Positions 1 to 10,017 of a stretch of 64,000 nt of DNA are shown piece by piece. A model generated the notes under the pieces. It searched no databases. It was not told the origin of the DNA and saw only the letters and a program-made list of their open reading frames with translations. This DNA comes from Eucommia ulmoides (Eukaryota; Streptophyta; Magnoliopsida; Garryales; Eucommiaceae): contig CM028333.1 of the NCBI GenBank assembly GCA_016647705.1, positions 10,180,616 to 10,244,615 on the forward strand, given 5' to 3'. The position numbers were made by a program, and so were the translations under genes. How positions within the stretch are numbered: the first letter of the stretch is position 1; every line of letters starts with the position of its first letter.

Positions 1-413
1 TAGCAAAAATATCCTAAAAATATCTTAAATCTGTGCAGAGGTGACCGCCACGACGGTGAGTATGTTGATTTGATAATTGCCGAAGCAGTAGAGGAGGCGG
101 TGGATTCAGGGACTATCTGCAGTTTCACCGTCGCGACGGTAAGTTTACAGCAATTTAAGCCCTTATCTGCATAATCACTGCCTCGGCGGTGGTCTGGACG
201 CCAAGGCGGTTGGCTGCCTTTTAGAATATTGCCCTCGTGCTTGTTTTTCCACCGTTCTTGGTCTGATTTGGTCGTTTATGAACATTTTTCATCCCGTTTC
301 ACCCCACACACCTAATTCATAACAAAAAGAGAATAAACATATTCAAACATAAAACAAATACTCGAAAACTAACAAGTTCGATTTAGAAATATATAAGTAA
401 TTTACACCTATCA
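1..413 (-). mobile_element. LTR fragment of the non-autonomous Tat/Athila-like family (5' part, reversed)
   Basis: Read on the minus strand this segment begins TGATAGGTGTAAA at 413, the same LTR start as at 13291 and 21543. It continues through the same order of landmarks: an AT-rich stretch, a segment resembling the ACCGTTCTT-bearing block, and a run of GC-rich palindromes (CCGTCGCGACGG, CCGCCACGACGG, GGCGGTGGTCTGGACGCC). It ends at the window edge in the TATTTTTAGGATATTTTT block that lies just before the TATA box in the other copies. The palindrome spellings differ from the copies near 18 and 22 kb, so this is an older or separate subfamily member. The rest lies outside the window. Confidence 0.75.
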
Positions 414-1728
414 GTCCTACTTGGGAATGACCCTACAAAGTGACTCGAGTGGCGAGGTTGGGCACCTATGAGCTAGAGACCAAGGACGGAACACTACTTA
501 AATAGCCATGGAATACAAAGCACTTGAAGCCTTATTTTTGTAGAGAATGAAGGAAAAAGCTGTAAAAAATTTTATTTTCATATTCAAGTGTAACGTATTT
601 TTCGATCAATGGAGAACACCAAGGGCACGACGTTGATCGGGTTCGAGGGCCTGCAGTAGGCATTGACCACCTTAATAGCCGACAACTAGTTAGGCAAAAA
701 AAAAACAAAAAAAAACAAGAGGTAGTAGAGATCCTATATGGACATAATTTGAGAAAGCTTGAAAGGGCTCAAAAATGGACCTGACTACAGAAAACCCATT
801 AATGACCGGCCACTAGGGATGCCAATTTTTTTATTTTGGTTCGGTTTCATATAAAACCAAAACAAATTTTGTTAGATATATACCAAACTACAACCACAAC
901 CGTCATTGTTTTTTAAATTGTTTTGAAATCCAACTATTTAAATTTATACAAAATCGAAATCAAAACCACAAAATCATTTAAGATTTTTCAATTTTCTAAA
1001 AAGCCACAACCAAAACCAAAATCACGAAACTGTGGATCATTATTTTATATATATATATATATAAAAAACATAACTAAAATATAAAATATAAATTCTAAAA
1101 AAAGAAACTAACCACAAAATTATTAATTATTACAATAAACATTTTTAACCATATGGGATTAAACTGTAAATATATAGAAAAGTGAGAGTATGTAAATATA
1201 TAAACTGCAACCAAACCATTTAGTCAGTTTCAAACCGAACCATTAGATTCGGTTTCTCCTGGTACCCGTTAGTTCCTTTTTTTTTTTTTTTTTTTTTTGC
1301 CATCCCTAACAGCCACCGGGGTTCGACCTAGTCGCATGCTCCTATAGACCGTGAGGAAAGGGAACCTTGCAAAACTCCTTGCCTTAACTCACAACCCGAT
1401 CACATCTTCGCCAACTCGGGTCATGGATTGGGGGTAGGAGGGCTATGGGCCTAGGAGCACGCCTAAACATTACTGAAACATGTAAATGTTTAGCAAAAAT
1501 ACTTTCCTTGAAAAAAATACTTTTCTTAAAAAAATCCTATTTTGTTCATGACTTTACTAATAGATTCTTTAAATGTAATTATGATCTTGCAGTTCAATTC
1601 CTGTTAAACCAACGGTTAAACTATTGAACCTTAATCTCACTATTTCTTCAATTTGATGAATGATCAAGATTTTAAAACATTTTTGAAATATGGAGAAAAA
1701 AATTAAAGGATTGTGATTCTAAGAATTA
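414..1728 (+). pseudogene. 3' fragment of a second Tat-lineage Ty3/gypsy copy (integrase C-terminus and downstream spacer)
   Basis: Positions about 468-545 translate to the closing residues of a Ty3/gypsy integrase, with an LETKDG..L..PWNTKHLKPY pattern typical of the pol C-terminus, including one in-frame stop. The same pattern (LETEEG...PWNTFHIKHY) ends integrase of the main element at about 9010-9080. The following spacer is collinear with 9230-9640 of the main element (CACCAAGGGC-CGACRTTGAT, GGGTTCGACC, ATGGATTGGGGG blocks). It is interrupted by a MITE at 814-1308. The last few hundred bases (about 1450-1728) are AT-rich and show no coding signal. Confidence 0.7.
814..1308. mobile_element. 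hAT-type MITE with near-perfect target duplication
   Basis: The 495-bp segment starts TAGGGATGCCAA and ends TTGCCATCCCTA, a 12-bp terminal inverted repeat with one mismatch. The 8 bases before it (ccggccac, 806-813) match the 8 after it (acagccac, 1309-1316) at 6 positions, as expected for an aged hAT 8-bp target duplication. It has no coding capacity. A GGTTCGGTTT / AAACCGAACC pair forms subterminal inverted repeats. A TA target duplication (mariner-like) is an alternative reading, but the longer duplication favours hAT. Confidence 0.65.
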
Positions 1729-2526
1729 TGTTGGATGAGAGTATTTTCGGGCACCACTGAGTCAGCATCTGGGACCCAGCCACGTGTTCGTCCTCGTAGT
1801 GATATGGACACATTCTAGAATTCAAGCACCACTCTAGAAAATACGCTGACCACAACTCCTCCTTAGAATCTCATTTTTACCCAGGGCGGAGGAAGGGGCC
1901 CCGCACAGACGTGCCACCTTGAGCTCTGTGTCATGCCCCAGGCAGCCAGCTTTAGGGGCTCAACCATTCACCTCAATCGGCTCCTCATTCCAGCTCATTT
2001 ATCCTCCAAGACTCCACGGATCTCCACTCTCCTTCACCAGCTCAGTACCACAGGCTTGACAGAGGCTCGTGGGCTTGGCCAAATGGGCCCAAAAATACAA
2101 GCCCAACAGTTGTCTCCTAAACGCCCCAGATTATGGGCTAAACACAGGATTTCGATTAATTAACCATGTTTAGGACCAACTAATCATCTCCAACACCTAT
2201 ATATACCCGAGGCTATGCAAGCCCGAGGTACGCTTTATTACGCGCATGCATTGAGTTCACTCGCTTACTTAACGCTTTCTTATAACTTTTTTCTTTGAGT
2301 TCTTATTTTTGCATTGGAGGGGCTTCACGGGGATAAATCTCGATCTAAGCCTTATATAGGTACACTACCTGAGGATCAGGACTCTGGACACAGTAAATTA
2401 GTCCTCCCAGGACCCAATACAACTCACCTGAAGAATTTTCAATCACCGACTCTACCTCAGTAAGAGGACCCATCGGTCATTCGACTGGACCATACTCGAG
2501 GTGTGTACCATTTTTATACACCAACA
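1729..2526 (+). repeat. 5' LTR of the Tat element
   Basis: The 798-bp LTR opens TGTTGG and closes CCAACA, a perfect 6-bp inverted terminal match. From TTTTCGGGCACCACT (about 1744) onward it is collinear with the split 3' LTR (13202-13290 and 23271-23933). The first 15 bases are not matched in the 3' copy, so the exact left edge rests on the TGTTGG/CCAACA pairing alone. The sequence after 2526 is the primer-binding region, which fixes the right edge. Confidence 0.8.
2198..2207 (+). promoter_or_regulatory. TATA box of the Tat LTR promoter
   Basis: CTATATATAC sits about 320 bases before the LTR end. The matching position in the 3' LTR (about 23635-23645) also reads TTATATATAT. This fits the U3/R boundary of a plant LTR promoter. 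Confidence 0.55.
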
Positions 2527-2527
2527 G

Positions 2528-2546
2528 TTTTGCGCCGTCTATGAGA
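2528..2546 (+). other. Primer-binding region of the Tat element
   Basis: Directly after the LTR, TTTTGCGCCGTCTATGAGAA closely resembles the TTGGCGCCGTCTGTGGGAA string that follows 5' LTRs in many plant Tat elements. I did not assign the primer tRNA. Confidence 0.6.
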
Positions 2547-4073
2547 ACCGTACGAGAAGCCTTCCCTTGATCATTGCTCTCTGCTCAGCTAAGCTCGAAT
2601 GATCGTAAGGTTTAGTTAGGCAGGCTGACCTAGTATAGAAGAAAGAGAAAACATGTCAAGAACTCCAAGGGCCTACCTCCCAACTCCCACCAACGAGGAT
2701 AACCGCCCTCCAAAACTAGGAAGGATCGTCCACTCTACCACCTGGGGTTGCGGGACAGATCTCGTGAGCTATAGAGACATATTAGGTTGATCTCCTTGAA
2801 CGCCAAATGAGTGGGTTCAAGTCGTGTGTTCAACTCCTCCTCGCGCACTTGCTGCTACCTCATTTTCAAGGGGGATTAGTTCTCTAGACCGTTGCACTCG
2901 AGGAGCCACCTCAAGATCGTGATGCTCTCATGAGCACTTCAAATGGGCATGTGCCTGGGGGGCCGCTCTCTGTCTTGCAACCCTGAGCTTGTGGAATAGG
3001 AGAGGGCCCCCCGGTAATACCAAGATCTCCACTTCTTCCACTGCATGAATTTGTGCCAAGCGACCTGTCAGTGTCCCCTAATGGTCGAGCTCTTCATCAT
3101 CCAGCTAGGTCCAATCATATAGGTCGACGTGAGCATAAAGTTGGTTCCTACTTACCTTCCTCCTATTACATTACGGCCCGAGCTGCAGGCAATCATGTAC
3201 GGTGGGAGCCCTTAGCAGGGGAGGTTGTGGAGTATCGCCTGGATAACATGAAAGCCCATCTCCAAGAGGTTCAAGGAGGTCGAGTAGAACTGGGTATTAT
3301 TGTCGAGGTAAGGTCTCATTTTGTGTAGGAAGTTCTAGAAGTAGTACCAAGGCACTTCACTTACCCCCAGATGAATCTGTATGATGGCACATCAGAACTC
3401 GTTAATCACCTGTCTATGTTCAAGTCTCATATGAACATACAAGTGGCCTTTGTAGCTCTACGGTGCAGATCTTTTCCCATCACCCTCATAGGTGCAGCGA
3501 GGTCCTGGTTTTAAGGTCTGAGGCCAATAATTATCTCCACCTTCAGGGAGCTCAAACATTTGTTCTTGGATCATTTCAGATGCTCCCGGCGAAGGCCAAA
3601 AACTTTGGCTCATATACTCACTCTTTGGTAAGAGCCCTCTGAATCTTTGGGAGACTATGTTGAGTGCTTCAACCAAAAAACAAATGTGTGCGATGACCTC
3701 CCTGAGAGTGTAGCACTGAATGCTTTTGTCAATGGGCTCTGGCATCAGAGGTTTTCTTACGACCTCTACTCCAACCCTACTCCCACTCTTGATCAAGCTT
3801 TGGACCGTAGGGCTAGATTCCATAGTGCTGACCTCCGTTCTATGACCAAGAGAGAGAGAGGAAATGAGTAAACAAGATGAGGAAACCAATGAATAAAGGT
3901 TCAAATCAAACCCAAGGCTCAAGAAGATTACAGGCACAAGGGAGATTAGGACCCCTGCTTGGGGAGAGGAGACCACTTCCTCCCCCAGGGTGTCTCCAGC
4001 AAGGGTTCACCCCAGTCACAGCCTCAATGGCCACTATCTTCATGGAGAATTCAAGGCATGACTTCTTTCCTCC

Positions 4074-4150
4074 TCCACTATTAGTAGCTAAAATGATTTC
4101 TTTCACTTCTGAATCCCAAATAATTCTATTAGGGGTACAAAGATTTAAGA
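4074..4150 (-). pseudogene. atpE: Plastid atpE (ATP synthase CF1 epsilon subunit) N-terminal fragment
   Basis: Minus-strand translation gives LNLC followed by [21 protein letters not shown], matching roughly residues 3-27 of plastid ATP synthase epsilon apart from a two-residue gap after LNLC. It stops abruptly at the gag junction, so the rest of the roughly 133-residue protein is missing. This is a dead fragment transferred from the plastid. Confidence 0.8.
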
Positions 4151-4179
4151 AATTGTTGGAGTTATCATTTCTATCTAGT

Positions 4180-4287
4180 ACCACTCCTTTGATGGGCGTC
4201 ACTATGGCTCTATTTGCGATATTTCTAGCTATTATTTTGGAGATTTATAATTCCTCTATTTTATTGGATGAAATTTCAATGAATTAG
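4180..4287 (+). pseudogene. psbH: Plastid psbH (photosystem II 10-kDa phosphoprotein) C-terminal fragment
   Basis: The plus strand reads [32 protein letters not shown] then TAG, the single membrane span and C-terminus of PsbH (about 35 of 73 residues). The N-terminal half, with the phosphorylated threonine region, is absent. The sequence after the stop to about 4420 looks like the plastid spacer following psbH, but I could not confirm this by eye. It abuts the atpE piece, which is not its neighbour in plastomes. Confidence 0.85.
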
Positions 4288-4746
4288 ATCTATAAGAACC
4301 ACAAAGTCCTAGCTTCCACAGCTAGTTAACCAAAATGAGGATCCCAAATTGAATCCACTTCATTTGTCAACTTTATGTGATTTAATCTTTCTCTTACACA
4401 TGAGTTGTATTACAAGGTAGCAAACCCATGAATCCATTTTTTGTGATTTCGTGGTTAGTCTATAATATATTTAAAGTAAAAAACTTATATATAACCCGTC
4501 ATAAAAAAAAAAAAAAAAAAGAGTCTTTTTTGGAAATGCTCCGGAAGAATGGAAAAGGTCCCTCGAGTATGCTATTATTATATAAATTCGAATCGGAACA
4601 CGATTCTCATAGATGTTGAATCCACTTTGATTCTTTCTTTTTCCTCCCTTAATTGGATTTCATTTGAAAAGGGAAAAAAGAGAAAAGGGGGGAGAGGTAT
4701 TAGTCACAGATATTTGATTGTATTTCTAATTTTCTTCATTCCTATG

Positions 4747-4887
4747 TCAATAACTAGAATTAAAAAAGGGGAATGTCAACGCATCAGGGAAAAATCGATT
4801 AATCTCTATCAATAGACCTACTAAAGACCCGAACCATAGCATACTTAGTACCGGTGCCGCAGATAGATATGTTTTTAAATCTCGCAT
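4747..4887 (-). CDS. psaJ: Plastid-derived psaJ (photosystem I subunit IX) copy, reading frame uninterrupted
   Basis: The frame from ATG at 4887 encodes 46 residues starting MRDLKTYLS and containing [20 protein letters not shown], the conserved membrane span and tail of PsaJ (normally 42-44 residues). A few residues differ from the usual plastid protein (for example S-A-A-P and S-M-L-W), and the C-terminus ends FPFFNSSY. In the plastid this subunit binds chlorophyll at the photosystem I reaction centre. Here it lacks a plastid promoter context and a transit peptide, so it is almost surely not functional although intact. The AT-rich sequence downstream (about 4530-4746) is probably the psaJ-rpl33 spacer. 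Confidence 0.85.
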   Translation of the reverse strand: MRDLKTYLSAAPVLSMLWFGSLVGLLIEINRFFPDALTFPFFNSSY

Positions 4888-5159
4888 AGAGAGGAAAGCC
4901 GACCGGAAGGGCAATGACCAAGTACTATGCATTCTACTGGGAACGGTGGCACTCCACTGAAGATTGCTTCCAACTTTAGCAAGAAATCGAAGTTCTCGTC
5001 CAAAGATGATATATTGGGAATTACGTCCAGAGAGAGAATCAAGAGCGCCCTACCAAGGAAGAACTGTCGATAGAGCCTCAGGCCTAAAGAAGACAAGGAA
5101 ATCGCCCCTGTCCATAACCCTCGAGGGTAGAGGATGGAGACGATAAAAAACGTATGGAT

Positions 5160-5650
5160 GGTGAGATCAACGTCATTCATGGTGGACTTGACTTCGGAGG
5201 TGAAACATCATCTTCTAGAAAGAGGCATAAGCGAAGGGCCAAACGAAAAGCGGACGAGGATATATATGAAGTAAAACACGATTGATGCTACCTTATACAA
5301 TATTATCTCATTCAGCGAGGTCATCCTCCAGAGAGCACATATGCCCTATGAATATGACCTTGTCATCACTACTCTGGTCAATCATTTCAAGATGGAGCGC
5401 GTCTTGGTCGATGAAGAGAGTTCAGCTGACAACATCTTCAAATGGGCCTTCGACAAACTAGGGACAAAGGCTGGCGCTCTGCAACCCACTAAGTCCCCCA
5501 TGGTTGGTTTTGGGGAGGAGGTAATCAACTTCATCAGATGGGTCTCTTTGCCTGTCATGAATGGGAAAAGTCCAAGGTCCGTGACGGTATGAGCCAAGTT
5601 TTTAATTATGAACAGACCGTCGCCCTATAACGCTATCATGGGGAGATCGA
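5160..5650 (+). pseudogene. Aspartic protease region of the Tat element
   Basis: The segment opens with INVIHGG, the usual lead-in to the plant gypsy protease, and has VLVDEESSADN at about 5400-5433, where an active enzyme has D-x-G-S-S. The glycine is replaced, so the catalytic loop is damaged. A stop at about 5283 and frame changes break the region. The protease would have cut the Gag-Pol polyprotein. Confidence 0.65.
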
Positions 5651-6054
5651 CCATCTCAATATTAAAGGTTGTTTACTCTCTATACCATCAAATCATGAAA
5701 TTATTTACCAATCCAGGGATCGAAGAGGTCCGAGGTAACCAGGAGGCGTCGCGTGCTTGTGCCCAGAGGGTATTGGAACAAACGAAATAAAAACCAGTGG
5801 CAAGGCTCGGGCCCCAAAGGTCTGAGCTAGAAACTCCTAAGCACTTGGCCCTAGATGTTGAAGAAGTCCTGGTACCGATTAATGACCCTAGGGATAAAGA
5901 GCCAGGCCCCCACTTGCATGAAAATTTGGTTGAAGTTTTGATTCACCGAACTCTTGAAGGAAGAACTGTCAGAATAGGAGCCAAGCTTACCCCCAGAACA
6001 ATGGGCTGAGCTTATAAAGCTACTACAAAATAACGTTGATGTATTCACTTGGTC

Positions 6055-6960
6055 TCATGATGAGCTCTCGGGAATCGATCTAAAAGTGGCCATACATAGG
6101 CTCCACACAGATCCACACCATGCTCTAGTCAGGAAAAAAATGAGGAAGTTCCACCCTGAACGCAAGAAAATCATCAAGGAAAAGATACAGAAATTGATCA
6201 ATTTTGGCATTGTGGAAGAGGTGACGCTTCCAGAATGGTTGTCCAATGTTGTGCTAGCCCCTAATGTCGGAGGCAAGTGGGGACTCTGCGTTGACTTTAA
6301 GGACCTCAACAAGGCTTGCCCTAAATACTTCTTTTATCTGCCAAGGATTGATTTACTTATTGATGCCACGGTAGGTCACGAGTTTCTTAGCTTTTTGGAT
6401 ACTTATGCCGGCTACAACTAGATCCCCCTATTCTCTCTGATAAGGGCAAGACATCTTTCGTCATGGACAGAAGAACATATTGCTACAAGATTATGCCCTT
6501 CAGCCTATACAACGCTGGAGCCACCTACTAGAGGCTAGTTAACAAAAACTTCAAAGAGGAGATCAGTAAAACCATGAATATTTACATTGACGATATGCTA
6601 GTGAAGATATTGTGAGCTCCCGATCACCTAGCACACCTCCATAAATGTTTTAACATGCTGAGAACCTATCGGATGAAGTTCAACCCCACCAAGTGCATCT
6701 TCGGTGTCTTTGTTGGGAAGTTCCCTGGTTATATGGTCTCTCAGTGTAGAATTAATGCCAACCCTAAGCAAATCACCGCTATACTCGACATGTCCTCACC
6801 CATCTCAAAGAAAGAAATTCAAATAATGACCGACAGGCTTGCAGCCCTGAACCGGTTCATCTCAAAGTCTTTAGAGTGGTGTTTACCCTTTTTCAAGGTA
6901 CTTTATGGGAACAAAGACTGCACCTAGATAAGTGAGTTTGAAGCTACATTTTGTTATCTG
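6055..6960 (+). pseudogene. Reverse transcriptase domain of the Tat element
   Basis: Translation shows the expected order: KMRKFHPER...I..KI.KLI..GIVEEV, then W.SNVVLA.....KW..CVDFKDLNKACPK, LPRID.L.D and FL.FLDTYAGYN, followed after frame breaks by the catalytic YIDDM box at 6583-6597. It ends with the NPTKC.FGV..GKF.GYMVS region (6670-6740). Stops at about 6421 and 6613 and at least two frameshifts inactivate it. The intact domain copies element RNA into cDNA. Confidence 0.85.
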
Positions 6961-6984
6961 AAGCATTATCTCTCTTCACCTCCT

Positions 6985-7250
6985 CTGCTCAACACTCCCA
7001 AGAGGGGAAAAGTTGTTCTTATATATTTTTGCTTCCTCAACCGCGGTGAGCACAACCCTGGTGAGGGGGGAAAATGGTGTTCAGAACCCAGTGTATTACT
7101 CTAGTAGGGTCCTCCGGGATACAGAGACTAGATACTTAAAATTTGAAAAGTTGGCCTATGCCTTACTGATCATCTCCAAAAAACTTCAACAATATTTCTA
7201 GGCACACACCATTATGGTTCTGATTAACCAACCCCTGTAGCAGATCTTGC
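6985..7250 (+). pseudogene. First RNase H domain of the Tat element (Ty3-type)
   Basis: The segment reads L.LYIFASSTAVS..LVRGENGVQNPVYYSSRVL, then ETRY...EKLAYALL, the standard gypsy RNase H that follows reverse transcriptase. The first catalytic aspartate position is not intact and a stop interrupts the end. It would have removed RNA from the RNA:cDNA hybrid. Confidence 0.75.
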
Positions 7251-7454
7251 ACTATCATAATGTCTCAAGAAGGCTGATGAAGTACAACTTTGAGCTGGGA
7301 CAGTTCCATATGGAATATTGATCGAGAACGACAATCAAAGGCCAAGTCTTTGCCGATTTTATCGCAGAACTCACATTTCGGGAAGAGCAGGAACCAGTAG
7401 TAAATCCCCAAAGACCTCCATCCCCAAGAGACCCGGGGACCTCCTCTAACCCAT

Positions 7455-7860
7455 CCAACCTCGGCCAGACAGCATGGCAACTCTACACAGATCGATCGTC
7501 CAATATGAGCGGTTGATGGGCGGGTATGATTCTGGTAGCCCATGATAAAAAAATTGTTGAATATGCTCTCTAAATCGGATTCAGGGATACGAACAATAAA
7601 GCTGAGTACGAAGTCTTGTTCGTTGGTCTTCGCTTGGCAAGAGAATTCAATGTGCAAGCACTTATAGGCTTTTGTGACTCGCAACTCGAGGTCAACCAGA
7701 TGAACAACGAATACATAGCAAAGGATCCAAATATGTCAGCATACTTGGAGAGGGTTAGAGCACTTATGACAAATTTTGAAAAAATCCAAGTGTCTCAAAT
7801 CTCCCGGGAAGAGAACAGGCACGCTGACGCCCTGGTAAATCTCACATCGACGGTAGAGTG
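7455..7860 (+). pseudogene. Second, archaeal-type RNase H domain (Tat hallmark)
   Basis: After a TAWQLYTDRSS start, the segment continues with NNKAEYE.L..GLRLAREF, CDSQL.VNQ, YLERVRAL...F and SREENRHADALV.L. These are the D, E, D and HADAL landmarks of the plant/archaeal RNase H fold. Among plant gypsy elements a second RNase H of this type is diagnostic of the Tat lineage. One in-frame stop lies near 7516 and one near 7571; otherwise the domain is well preserved. Confidence 0.8.
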
Positions 7861-8099
7861 GACTCTGAAGAGAAGCATCCATGTGGAGTACCTTAACACT
7901 CCAAGAATTATGGCCTCGAATCCAGTGGCTACCATCTCTGAACTCACTGATCAGCCAACTTGGATAGACATAATCAAGTAGTACTTGGAGCGGAATACCT
8001 TCTTAGGGGATCGAACAGAGGCCAAGAGGAAATGTTACTAGGAAGCACGATTCACTCTCATTGATGGAGTTCTAGACCAGAGGTCATTCTCAAGCCCTT

Positions 8100-9082
8100 A
8101 TTCCAGGTGTCTCCATCTAGAAGAAGCCAAATATGTCTTGAGCGAGACTCACGAAGAGTTGTGCAGCAACCACTTGGGGGGCAAGTCTCTCACCGAAAAT
8201 CTAATTTTCCAAGGATATTTCTAACCAAAAATGCATGAGGATTCCATGGAATTTATCAAAAAATGTGATAAATGTTGGAGATTTTCCCCGCACCCCCACG
8301 GTTTTCTAACTGTGCTGGTCCCAATGACTAGTTTGTGGCCCTTTGCCTAGTGGGGCATTGACCTACTCGGACCCTTCCCCCAGGAGACTCGGTAGAGGAA
8401 GTTCTTAGTCGTCACCATTGACTATTTTACAAAGTAGGTCGAGGTTGAGCGTCTTATCCGAATCATGAAGAAAAAAATCTTTGAGTTTGCATGGAAGAAT
8501 ATTGTGTGCCGTTTTGGGGTCCCAAGAGAAATTGTGTCTGACATTGGCACCCAGTTCAACAACTCCCTCTTCATTACCTTCTATGCAGAACTATGGATCA
8601 AGACGAACTTCGCCTCCTCCGCCCACCCTCAATCAATTGTCAGGTGGAAGTTACAAACAGAACCATCTTGCACGGGTTGAAAATAAGACTTGACAAGTCG
8701 AAAAGATGGTGGATAGAAGATGTCTACTTTGTCCTTTAGGCATACCACACCACTCTAAGAACTCCTATCAAAGAAATAGCTTTTGTGATGGTCTTCGGCT
8801 ACGAGGCCGTCATCCCTGTAAAAATAAGCATACAGAATCTTAGAATTTTGCCGAAGCCTTTGATCAAGTCAGGAATAATGTGGCATTGTCGATGAACCTT
8901 GACCTATTTGAAGAATGAATGGAACAAGCCCAGGTTCATCAAGGTGCCAGAAAGCTAGGCCCTACCTGGGAAGGGTTGTATAGAGTTACCGGGATCACGT
9001 GTCCAAGAACCTATGATCTTGAAACGGAGGAAGGTGTGCCACTTAGGTACCCATGGAATACTTTCCATATAAAGCACTAACA
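8100..9082 (+). pseudogene. Integrase domain of the Tat element
   Basis: The zinc-binding motif is visible as H-x-ELC.NH plus KKCDKCW (8148-8280). The catalytic core follows with WGIDLLGPF (first Asp, about 8351) and VPREIVSDIGTQF (second Asp, about 8520-8550). The third acidic residue region (HPQS... then VTNR in another frame) is split by a frameshift near 8640. The C-terminus ends LETEEGVPLRYPWNTF..KHY at about 9010-9080. Several stops are present. An active enzyme would insert the cDNA into the host genome. Confidence 0.8.
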
Positions 9083-10017
9083 TTCAGGGGATATTCTCCA
9101 TAATGGCATCCTAACATTCAGGGTCGTGGATTAATCTCCAAAAATGGCCTCCCGACACTCAGCGTTGCGGAGAACTATCCAGAAGCCTCATCTTAGTGCT
9201 CAGCGTCAAGGGTGACAACCAGACCCTTTCCGAAGGTCAATAGTTCATACCGGGGGGGAAAGACAAAGGTCATCCACCAAGGGCGCGACATTGATTGGGA
9301 CTGAGGACCCATAGTTAAGTACCTCTCCCCACTAGTCAACAATAAGTCTGACATTCTAAAGGGGACGATGCTTCTATATAGACTAAATTGAGATAACCTA
9401 AAAAGGTTCATAAATGAACCCGACTAGGGAAAACTCACCAATTATTGGTTACGGGGGACCAACCACCACGTTGAATCCCTATGGACCGAAAAGATCAGGC
9501 GTCTTGAGAAACCCTCCTCCTAAATCCATGACACGATTTCCTTATAATCAACTCATGTCCTGGACTTGGGAGGGGGGGGGGGGGGGAGGGGAGGGAGGGC
9601 TCGTGGTCCATGACCCTTGGAGAAAATGAGAAGTTTTTGTAAACTTTTCAAAATTTTACAACTCTAAAAATAATGCCGAACAGAAAATGACTTGGCAAAA
9701 ACATTAAGAAGAAGGACAGTCTTACCAAAATACACAAAATAATTTACATTCAAATGTTTAGAAGATGTACAAGAAGGGGTCATCAGCCCATTATAAAAAT
9801 AAAAATGGCTCGTCTACCCAGTACAAGCCGATAAAAAGAATAAGTAAAAAAGTCTACAAAATCAAGTGTTGGGGAAGCGACGACCTTGTGATTAGTCTTC
9901 CCCGCCCTCAAAATGAGGGGAGTCCGGGAGGGGATAAAAAATGCCGAGTTCGCCTTCTTTAAGGGCCCCCTCGTTAAATCTATCCCTTTCAGCTTTTCCT
10001 GCCCAGTGCCTTCGCGC
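9083..10017 (+). other. Tat post-integrase spacer
   Basis: This is non-coding sequence downstream of integrase. It contains a three-fold imperfect CAT-CCTAACATTCAGGG / CCCGACACTCAGCG motif at 9088-9210 and a G-homopolymer tract near 9572. It is collinear with 590-1450 of the second copy. I see no gene in it. Confidence 0.6.

Larger units (their letters stand above)
4074..4887. mobile_element. Nuclear plastid DNA insert (NUPT) made of joined plastome pieces
   Basis: Between the two halves of gag lie at least two, probably three, plastid segments: the start of atpE (minus), the 3' end of psbH (plus) with spacer-like sequence after it, and a complete psaJ (minus) with AT-rich spacer downstream. 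These genes lie far apart in a standard plastome large single-copy region, so the insert is a mosaic rather than one continuous copy. A run of A at about 4503-4520 separates the psbH-side and psaJ-side parts. The outer borders (about 4074 and 4887) come from where gag-like translation stops and resumes. Confidence 0.8.
2653..5100 (+). pseudogene. Broken gag gene of the Tat element, split by plastid DNA
   Basis: An ATG at 2653 opens a proline- and charge-rich N-terminal region. The retrotransposon gag core follows at about 3360-3870: the YDGTSE start, then ...ELKHLFLDHF, LGDYVECFNQ and ALNAFVNGL patterns typical of plant gypsy gag. Stops and frame changes interrupt it several times. The C-terminal part runs to about 4073, where plastid DNA begins. 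It resumes at about 4888 with KADRKGND followed by a Y-x-F-x5-H-x-TEDCFQL remnant of the CCHC zinc knuckle (first cysteine changed). The gene would have encoded the capsid/nucleocapsid polyprotein packaging the element RNA. It is not functional. Confidence 0.75.

Noticed and set aside
4428..4815. Two plus-strand ORFs next to psaJ
   Set aside because: They fall in AT-rich sequence that looks like the plastid psaJ-rpl33 spacer; no gene reads on that strand there.
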